This document shows, piece by piece, positions 55,801 through 64,000 of a stretch of DNA of 64,000 bases. Within the stretch, counting starts at the first letter, position 1, and every line of letters starts with the position of its first letter. The notes under the pieces were generated by a model. That model did no database searches and was not told the origin of the DNA. It saw only the letters and a list, made by a program, of their open reading frames with translations. Position numbers and translations under genes: made by a program. Source of the stretch: Bombyx mori (lineage: Eukaryota; Arthropoda; Insecta; Lepidoptera; Bombycidae); NCBI RefSeq assembly GCF_030269925.1, contig NC_085128.1, forward strand, positions 5,768,501 to 5,832,500. Reading direction: 5' to 3'.

Positions 55801-57446
55801 CAGCCCACCTGGTGTTAAGTGGTTACTGGAGCCCATAGACATCTACAACGTAAATGCGCCACCCACCTTGAGATATATAAGTTCTAAGGTCTCAGTATAG
55901 TTAAAACGGCTACTCCACCCTTCGAACCGAAACGCATTACTGCTTCACGGCGGAAATAGGCGGGGTGGTGGTACCTACACGTGCGGACTCCCAAGAGGTC
56001 CTACCACCAGTGATTACGCAAATTATAATTCTGCGGGTTTGATTTTTATTACACGTGTATCAACAAAGACTGCATTTACGCCTATTTACGGTGTTCTCAT
56101 TGTTTAACGTCTATTTCCCTGTTCGGAACGGTCGACCGTGTGAACCGTAGAATTCGTGCATCAAAATTATTCAAAATCCAGAAAAAATTATGAGTACCTA
56201 CTTTTAACTTACAACATCATGATTCAAATTTTTCTTTAAAATTTAGTCTCAGTCATGTCAAAAACCTCATTTTATGAATAAAACAAATTTTAGTACGAAT
56301 TGCAACAAACTTGAAAACTCGTACGTTGACAATTTACTACAAACGTAACACACAGTTACAACCAATACACACATTCATTCATTGATGAGTTTTAATGGCA
56401 TCTATTCGTTAATAATAAGCATCATCTACAATTCGTATTTCTTCTTAATCATTTACTTTTTATTATTTTATTACATAAAAATAACATTTTAAATTGGTTT
56501 CGTTGAGTTTGAATGAAATATGACTGATGTGCAGTTGAAATTATGTATGTTGATTTTGTGGGGTATCGTCCTTCCTTTTCTAGTAACGTTGGTGGCTTCA
56601 AGAGCGAAAGAGACAACACAGGTCGCAACGTTTTCGTGGGATATTAGAACAGAGCAGTTAATTAAAAATTGAATTTAACTTTTTTTCTCGAATAACTAAG
56701 TAACTATACCTATTCCATAAGTGCCACACATATTATAAAATAAGAATCTAGGTAGGTCTTTCATTTTAGATTTCGGAATTATGTTTTGTAACGATTTCCC
56801 GCCATTTTAGTTTTATACTGATATTTTTCTTTAGGCGGTAATTTTTTCAAGGTCTCGGCGACTTTACACCCAAGAACAAAATAGAAAATGTTAATAAGTT
56901 AAGTATAATCTAAAATAATACATCAACCATTGTATGACAGTAAAAAGAGCGGGACGTGTTAACTAATTGGACTTTCCCATGGTCAATTTCTTGTTTTCAT
57001 AACATTGGTAAATATAGTATATTTTCCATGGTATATTAGCACTCACCGAATATTTATTAGAGTAAATATCCTTTTGCTCAATAGAAAAATCCTGAATTTC
57101 GCACATTTACGCTAAAAACATTATAAAATTGACAGATATAACACCACTCACTCCACATAAACCCACAATCTGTTTTACTATTTCGTCAAAAGGTACACAA
57201 AGAATGGCGTCTCTTTCTATTGGACGTTTTTGTCCACGTGACCGCATGCGACTTCATCATTGGTTGATAATAAACTACTACAGAACATTAAGAGCCCGTT
57301 AAAATAATTCTAAATGAATTATTTCAGAAAACAACCGTTATTTTAAGTTTTCATGGTCCCTTTTAAACTTTATTTGTAGTTAAACAATTATAATACTTAC
57401 TATATAAACTTACCAATGTTTGGAGCACTACACATTTTACAAACAT
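43838..57446 (-). CDS. jumu: Forkhead transcription factor, FoxN1/4 group (jumeau-like)
   Basis: Exons: 57446-57414 (candidate), 49773-49666, 49588-48678, 48597-48473, 48383-48276, 48170-48004, 47209-47060, 46746-46671, 43947-43838. With the first exon the CDS is 1788 nt, 595 aa, and all phases close. The forkhead domain spans residues about 320-410: [60 protein letters not shown], then [30 protein letters not shown]-like [11 protein letters not shown] follows. That pattern is FoxN1/4, not FoxN2/3. The N-terminal half is Ser/Asn-rich with [16 protein letters not shown]; the middle is acidic ([15 protein letters not shown]). The end is [14 protein letters not shown] nuclear DNA-binding regulator; jumeau acts in Drosophila neural and haemocyte development. 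Translation could instead start at ATG 49761. The last exon is 2.7 kb away and was chosen on acceptor and phase. Confidence 0.87.
44358..44455 (-). pseudogene. Possible transposase C-terminal scrap
   Basis: Minus frame reads [20 protein letters not shown] then SSLC and stop, resembling the C-terminus at 38552-38755. In the last FoxN intron. Confidence 0.3.
44456..46670. other. FoxN last intron, unannotated
   Basis: A GC-rich islet at 44560-44740 (CGCGGTGCGAGAGGGGAGGG, CCAATCGCGCGCTCGGAACG, CTTTCCCCGCGTCCCGCTTG) stands out from AT-rich surroundings and may be part of a repeat or a regulatory element. 45590-46200 also has a coding-like base mix with an open frame 45887-46165, but I see no domain. 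Confidence 0.3.
50375..50615 (+). repeat. Two old Bm1-like SINE tail fragments
   Basis: ATGGGCTCCAGTTACCACTT..CACAATAAATAAAT at 50390-50455, and GGGCGTTAGTAACCATTTCA..TCATCTGCCCG and poly(A) at 50500-50615. Confidence 0.5.
51975..52075 (-). repeat. Old Bm1-like SINE fragment
   Basis: ACTCACGGTCTACCTAGTGT and CGCGCCAACTTGCACATA recall the SINE 3' part. Confidence 0.45.
52905..53095 (+). repeat. Bm1-like SINE 3' half, diverged
   Basis: CTACCGTGAATCAGTAATGC, CTTGACGCCAGGCGGGCCGT and CATATAAGCAATAAA. Confidence 0.65.
55765..56058 (-). repeat. Bm1-like SINE, 5'-truncated
   Basis: T-run, CTCACAGCCCACCTGGTGTT, GTTAAAACGGCTACTCCACC, CAAGAGGTCCTACCACCAGT, GCGGGTTTGATTTTTATTAC. Confidence 0.85.
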
Positions 57447-57917
57447 GGCGATTTGTTTACACCGGCATGAGAAGGCGGGAAGGATTTTTACTAGGTGTCT
57501 ATAATTAAAATAAAAAGAACGCTTACAAAAATAAATAAAATATTTGGGATTTTTTTATTATTAAACGAGAATGAAAAAGTATCCAGTAAAGAAAAACACA
57601 TGAAACACAGAAATACACATGGGCGATACCATTTTCATTTTGGTCAGCGCCCCTAGTGACGAAATATGCAATATGGCGGGTAAAATCAAATTCATGTTGG
57701 CTTTAAAACGGTAATAATGACACTTTTTATGTTTATCACGTAGACACTGTAAAGAGTTATGCTTTAACAAAACAAACAGAAGGATCATTTAACAATAAAT
57801 TGCAAGTTTCTTAAATAGCCTTAGCTTGTATCTTACAACAAACATGTACACATTATACTTGGAATCGTTTAACAGGCGGCAGTCATGTTATGTGAATTAC
57901 GTTACTTTTAAATTAGT

Positions 57918-60900
57918 TCAAAAATAATTAGCAACTTTACGATTCCGTTGATTTTTGTATGTTTCAAAAGTATGGAATTTTTTAAGTTTATGCTTTGCCA
58001 AAATCTGGTCTTTAAAATTGGTAATGTTGTTGGTCTGTGCCACGAATTTTGTGTCTTGCGGCAAAACATTTATTTTAAAGCTCGTTGTGAATCCAGCATC
58101 CGAGGTTGAGGCTGTAGGTATAAATGGTAATACTTTTGGTTTCTTCAGCTTCCCTTTAGATTTTTGTGTTACTTGCGAGTCGTTGAGATAGACACTTTCT
58201 TCTAAATAATTTGACGGTTTATTTCTTCTAACTTTACGTTCTTCGACAACAAAATTTGTAGTTGATATTAAGTTTGGTTTCTTCACTTTTGTACAGTTCT
58301 CTTTATTCGGTTTATCTCCTAATTGAGCGAGGATGTGCGTAGGTAAGCGCGTTACAGTAACTTTATCGAAACAGTTTCCTTTAAAAACCTAAAACAGAGA
58401 ATTTAATACCACAATTTAAATATAAATCTACTTATCTGTTAATAGTTTGTGAAAAGTATTTTGTGCACTCAAGGATCGAAATAATTTCAAATCAATTATT
58501 TTATTCAAACCTTTGCTTTGTAATCTGCAATATCATCATCTCTTGCTTTCCGCTTCTTGTTCATTTTCTTTTCAGATTCATCTACAAATACAATAAACCA
58601 ATAATTATTTTTCCTAGTGTAATGTAATGTACTATACATTAAAGAAATGTTGACTTTGAAAAAAAAAAAAAAACTGTCTATTAGTTACCTATTTTGTTTT
58701 AGATATTTGTTTAATGTCAGTTCACATGTGTGATTTTTTTGCGAGTAGTGAAGTATTTCAATTATAAATAATAGTTTAAAGAAATCAATTATTGTATTAA
58801 ATATTTTATAAGTTTCTTTGTAACCTTCATTTACCTTTGTTTTCAGGCACATTTCGATTTTCTTGTGCTAATTTACGTTTTTTCTTTTTGTTCTCCTCTA
58901 GTGTAAAGTGTTCTGATGTTGGCTTTTCGTTTACATCTTTTTCGATTTCTATAAAATAAACAAACTGAGATATGAGACTAACTGTTATTCGTTCGTTATT
59001 CTTAATATCATATTGGTAAAATCAAGACATTTTAGACAATGCCGTTTTACATAATGCTTATAATTGGCGTATCTCACAGCAGATGAGCTCATTACCCACC
59101 TGCCTCCAGCTATTCGAAGTTTATATATATGTATGTATATATTTATTACGTCATGAATGCCGCTACTTGAGACGTGAGGTTGAAATTAGAATTATATTGT
59201 AAAACGGATACATCAAACTGGAAAACTTAACCGGTTCGAGATAAAAATGTGCGTGTCGGTGACACACAAGCGCATCTTCTCATAACATAGCGCCATTCAG
59301 GCTCTTTCAGTCCTTTTAGTCAAACTGATGCAAATAATTGATATCTGAGTAATAATGTAATTTCTGTATGTAAAATTCAAAGCCTCTACTATCATCTATA
59401 AAAACTTGCAATCTTCAACGCCCAGTAAAATCATCATATTAGTCGCTGCTTGATCTACTACCATCTACTCTAGACCATAAAACTTCTATAATAAATACAA
59501 AACTTATTTTATGGTTTAATCTCGTCATTGTATCATTGTCATTATATTTTCTCCTACTGACCACCTCGTTCATCATCACGAAAGTTGTGAAGCATTCGAA
59601 TGTCAGAATTAATATAAAGACAAAAAAAAAAAGCGAGATTAAACCGTAAAAGCAGTTTCAATTAGAATAAACTAGATAAGCCGGAATGATGCCGGTGGTA
59701 TTTTTCAGAACACGCGCAAGACTCCATATCCTCGATTTACAGAGATCCGTTTGTCTAAAATCAGCTGGTTCAACAGTAAAAGTTTTCATCAACAAAAACT
59801 AACCATGTACAGCTTCTTGATCATTTTTGGAGGGTTTACGTTTGCGCTTTTTCGATTTTTTACCTTCACTTCCTTGAATTGTATTTTCATCTGAAAAATA
59901 GACAATCGAAGAGTGTGATTCACAATAATGTTTTTTAACATACTTACTTATAGTTTTGAATTGATATGTACATACCGATTTCTTGACACTGTGGCTCCTG
60001 GTTATCGTTTTTGTTAAATTTAAATGAAATCTCCAAAGGTGCATCGTCATCAGAATTAGCATCAACTGAAACGAAAAGGTGCAAATAAAATATTTAAAAA
60101 AAACACAAAAAGCCCTTCAGAACAATATCCACCCAAATATCATGATGTATATATTGTATTTTCTACTTAAAACTCAACGTTTTGAAGACATATTGATGTA
60201 GAACTGAATCTGAGAGGTTACAACGATATCAATTTAATCAGAATCCTTAAAGATAAATCCTTAACCACACGATTTTATCGTACTAGTTAATATAAGCTGA
60301 TATTCTTAAGAGTGATCTGATTTTGAGCGGTTATTGGAGTCTACGAACACTCAGAAATATATAATGCTGCCCACTTGAGACTTACGATTCATAGGTGGGG
60401 CCTCGGAAGGAAAAACAGGATTATGGACAGGATCAGTGAGAGCAATAATTCTCGTACCGAGGGAGTATAGTAAGAAATTTGGGATTTATCTAGGAAAATA
60501 CGTGAGGATAGTGCCACCATAGACGTAAACCCGAAAGTAGGAAGAGGCTAGGGTCATATGAGTAATAGCAGAGCCGAACATTAACATTAAGATTATATAG
60601 ACATTTTATTTAGTGCGAAAAGTATTAGTAAACAACTAAATATTTTTGATCATATTCCGTTCTTTAAAGAGAATTTAAAAGAAATTATTTAAAAAAAATA
60701 TCACTTACTTTCTTCAATTTGGGTACCAGATAAATCATGAACTGGTTTATTTTTATTTTTACCGCCACTGGATTTAGCTGGATTATCTTCGATGTTCTCA
60801 TTTACTGAAATAAATAAGCATTTACTTTTAGCATTCTAGTTATGAAGCAGGGTTGCTATTCCACCGTTGCGGAAGATTAGGTCCGATACTGCCGCGACTT

Positions 60901-63900
60901 CTCACCAATGGAGTTATAACGCCAAGGCTGACTGCGCCAAGTTTTAAGTGGTTCCCTATTCCTCCACTACACGCTGAGCTACCCCCACCGAGAACGGCCT
61001 CAAAAAAACATACCTGTACTCGTTTATTCCAGAAAAAAAAGAATGAATTTTAAATCTAACTTTCAAATTTAATATTTTATTTTATTTTCCAATCATTTCA
61101 ATGCTCAGTAGCTATTTAAAGAAAGAACTAATCTCTACGACTTCTTATTCAACAAACAGTCTAAAACTTTTTTAAATTTTACCTTCGCTTGTGTTTTGTA
61201 TTTTATTAAGGGACAAACGTTTCTTGTCATTTCCGTTGCTTTGGACCAATTCCTCTGGAGATTCACCTGCAATAATTAATATTTATGTTCATGATGACGG
61301 ATGTATTATTTTAGAATAAATACATTTTTAAGGAAAATTAAATGAACAGACACTCACCAGTGATACAGCTTTGTGTTAGATCCTGAGAACTATTTAGATT
61401 TTTGTTCTTTTTCTTTTTACTATTACTACATGTAATTGAAACTTCATTATTTTGAGAGAGGTTTGCTGTAATGGAAAAACACTTCAATAATACAAATTTA
61501 TCATTTCAGAGCTCATTTCATCCAACACACTGAAGACACAATAAAAAAAACATAATATGTATCAGCACTTTTTTCCCCTCCCTATGCTGATAGCCTTGAG
61601 AGGTTATTTCAGCTTTACCCTAACGTGTGTAGCTGAGCTCACGGGGCTCAAGCCGGAGTGTTGATAACACTGACCCTAGCAAGAGAAGTGCTTCGCAGAA
61701 TCTACCACCGGATCGGAAACGCGACCCACTGAGAAGATCCGGCGAGAAACTCAGTGGGCTATATCAGCACTGCTGATCCAAGCTCCTGGTTTGGTTACCA
61801 CTGGCCGGCGTACTGTAGGTCAGTTACAGCCAGAATATATCTAGGCGAGATTTTTTATCGGACTATATGGGTGAAGGCGCTCAGGACCCATCTCTAGTTT
61901 AGTTGCTATCAGAGCGTGGACAACACAACGCTAATCGCGCAAGTCACGAAATTTAAATTGGACTGCCACTGCCCACACTATTTTGGAAATCCAGGCGGGT
62001 TTAGTTAAAAATATTTTAAAAATATTAATGTACAATTTATACCAGAATGCATGATTGCTTTGGGACAGATGAGTCGACTATTATCAAAGCCGGCAATCTG
62101 ACTTTTGGACAATGATTGGTAAATCAGAAAAACGAATTATTGACTTTGTATTCCATTGGCAGTCACAAAACTCTTGGGAACGACATCTTAGATAAATAAC
62201 AGGTTAACTATTAACCTTTATTTATTGCAGGTTTTGAACCGTATTCTTTGAAGGAGACGATTATATTCAAATCAATCTGTATTGACATATCAATAATTTT
62301 TTTTTTGTCCAAATGCACAGATTGCCACCTTTGATAATAGACGACTCAGATATATAAATTCAGGTTGTCGTTGTTTGTTGTGAGACTTATGTATATAACA
62401 TTATATTTTACTAGTAAACTCTTTAAGGGGTTTAGTAGCGTATTATGCATCGACGATTTTCTTACGTTCACATTCAGAATGGGTAGCTGAAATATTTCCA
62501 ATGGAATCCAACGATTTCTTATTCTTTTTATTCTTGGGCTTGGCACTGGCTTCTTCCGAATTAGGAATATCTGTAATGTTAAGAATACATTTTTTTAAGT
62601 TCTAAATTATATTCTATGACACATAGGGAACTTTCATTTCTAATATAGATTAAATTGTTAAATAAGACTACATTTCAATGAGCCAATGTCTGATTAGACC
62701 TATACAGATATTGCATCATGAGATTTTATTTCTTTTTAAATTGGATACAAACATTATGATAAAAATTTATAAACTTTGGAGTTTTTTACAAAATAAACAG
62801 GTGGATATTTAATGTATAAATTACCAATATGAATACTTTTTTAAATTATTATATGATATTTTTTATCCTCAATATTCAAATTGAAAATCTTCTATTGAAT
62901 TTCTATAGGGACTAAGCAAGTCGGTCCGAAACATGTGGAGCGACATCGGTTTTCTTTGTGCTTTGCACTGTATGTTTTATAGGGAATATTCTGATTGTTC
63001 CGAGATGATCCTGTCAACTAGTTTTTACCATGGCACCATCCTCATATTATGAATATCTAGGAATGGCTAGAAAATATCTAGAGCTACTGTTTTCACCTAA
63101 TTTAGGGGGTTCTCAAAGATTTTTGAAAGATCAAACTACCACATATTTTTCTGTTTTGGACTTTTTCACTCGACCTTTCCTGAGTGCTATGACATGTTCT
63201 AGAGTGAGGTATGAGAAGAATCTCACTCAGGAGGTATGATTTCATGAGCGACCATGACATTGTATGCCGTATGCTATTCTGCCCCCAGAGGGAATAAACA
63301 AATGCTAAATAATGTGTACCTTCGTTTTCAGAGTGTATTGTAGATGCAACATCTTGCATAATATCTAAGGACTTTTTCCCTTTCTTGTTCTTCTTCTCAC
63401 TTTTCGGAGTGGTATTGTCTGATGGGATGACAGCTGCAATGGAAAAATAATATATATATAGGTATTTCTATTATTATAGTTTTGTTAATAAAATAATTAT
63501 CTGGCGGAAGCGAAAAGTCTTCGTAAACGTCTTAATAACTGGCAGTATCAGTGCAGTGATTCTTGATAATGATAATACAATAAAAACAGTGTCTTCACTC
63601 TATTTATTTTATTATTAAATTAATTGTTTTCAAGTATTATTGCTTCGCATCGAGAAGGTTTTTTTTTACACCCTGTATTATTGTGGCTAGAACCAAAGTA
63701 TATTTATTTATAATAAAATGGAATAAATTAAACTTACATATTTCCGCAACATCTTCATTTTCATCGTCATTGTTAAAATAGGTTTTCTTATTTTTCTTTT
63801 TACAGCTAGAAAAGAGGCTATCTATCGAAATGACTGATTCGTCATCCACTGTGACGATTTTGCGTTTGTCTTTTTGTTTCTTATCACTGTTCTGAACTGA

Positions 63901-63971
63901 AATATTTGATTGGTTGTCAGATTTGTTTCCGACTGTGTCAATAATGAAATTAAACGATTGATCTTGATCAT
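57918..63971 (-). CDS. Unknown Lys-rich modular protein, 3' part (11 exons seen)
   Basis: Exons: 63971-63738, 63433-63320, 62570-62466, 61465-61358, 61266-61183, 60804-60709, 60065-59976, 59890-59804, 58948-58835, 58581-58511, 58388-57918 (stop TGA). The first nine all begin and end in phase 1, so each is a whole number of codons. Together about 523 aa. Each exon codes an acidic/Ser flank around a short Lys core: KKKNKKTYF, KKNKKGKKSLD, KNKKNKKSLDS, KKKKNKNLN, KKSKKRKRKPSK, KKKKRKL. The exons at 63433 and 62570 are plainly duplicates (KKSLD..., then STIHSE or SATHSE). The terminal exon differs: VFKGNCFDKVTVTRLPTHIL and a basic tail ending NRKVANYF. Composition suggests a nuclear or nucleolar protein, but I recognise no family and claim no function. 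The 5' end is beyond the window. Confidence 0.8.
59040..59190 (-). repeat. Old SINE-like fragment
   Basis: GATGAGCTCATTACCCACCT and GCCGCTACTTGAGACGTGAG resemble the Bm1-like 3' part at low identity. Confidence 0.35.
59503..59660. repeat. Inverted repeat, about 20-bp arms
   Basis: TTTATGGTTTAATCTCG at the left and CGAGATTAAACCGTAAA at the right. Could be a decayed MITE. Confidence 0.4.
60325..60400 (-). repeat. Old SINE-like fragment
   Basis: GAGCGGTTATTGGAGTCTAC and GCTGCCCACTTGAGACTTAC resemble the Bm1-like body. Confidence 0.35.
61565..61770 (-). repeat. Family 2 retroposon fragment
   Basis: CTATGCTGATAGCCTTGAGA, GAGCTCACGGGGCTCAAGCC, CTACCACCGGATCGGAAACG and GGCGAGAAACTCAGTGGGCT. Confidence 0.75.
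62070..62348. mobile_element. MITE, copy B (GA target duplication)
   Basis: Same element as 5207-5484, close to identical over 279 bases with the same TGAGTCGACTATTATCAAAG and CTTTGATAATAGACGACTCA ends. GA flanks both ends. In an intron of the Lys-rich gene. Confidence 0.85.
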
Positions 63972-64000
63972 CTAAAAGAAAATGTTATTTTCTCAAATAG

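Larger units (their letters stand above)
49774..57413 (-). other. FoxN first intron (7.6 kb)
   Basis: Mostly AT-rich, with SINE remnants listed separately. 53990-54110 is GC-rich (GGGGCCGCGCGGTTGGCGCT, CTGACCGCGCGCGCTTGCCT) and could be an alternative promoter. No coding exon was found. Confidence 0.4.

Noticed and set aside
63030..63239. 69-codon plus ORF
   Set aside because: Lies in an intron of the Lys-rich gene; no domain or start context.

Overview
The window is lepidopteran nuclear DNA, most likely Bombyx mori or a close relative. The evidence is AT-rich sequence, GT-AG introns of a few hundred bases, insect-type orthologues, and many copies of a tRNA-headed SINE ending in ATCTAAGCAATAAA that I recognise as Bm1-like. 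The species call is recognition from memory; no search was run.

Layout. (1) 111-243 (+): last exon of the elongation factor ELOF1. (2) 3823-4569 (-): an intronless acidic ORF of unknown function just downstream of NSF. (3) 4777-22348 (-): a complete 16-exon NSF gene (746 aa, every splice phase closes), with introns full of SINEs, LINE tails, MITEs and a 21-bp minisatellite. (4) 22.4-26.6 kb: repeats, including a mariner fossil and a TIR element. (5) 26677-34279 (+): complete 14-exon CHERP (816 aa; SURP, CID, RS, G-patch). (6) 34843-36863 (-): two-exon misato (545 aa), convergent with CHERP and apparently joined by a GC-AG intron. (7) 37-43.8 kb: R1-like LINE tail, deleted Tc1/mariner-like element, long-TIR MITE, nested SINE, then unannotated AT-rich DNA. 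(8) 43838-57446 (-): a FoxN1/4 (jumeau-type) forkhead gene in nine coding exons. (9) 57918 to the right edge (-): a Lys-rich gene built from consecutive symmetric phase-1 exons, continuing beyond the window; I do not recognise it.

The genes are not a pathway. They are neighbouring housekeeping and regulatory genes: transcription elongation (ELOF1), SNARE recycling (NSF), RNA processing (CHERP), a tubulin-like mitochondrial/cytoskeletal factor (misato) and a transcription factor (FoxN). The points most worth a second look are the long ORF lying in frame behind the NSF stop codon, the modular duplicated-exon gene at the right edge, the paired 279-bp MITE with 2-bp target duplications, and several TE nestings whose order can be read directly.
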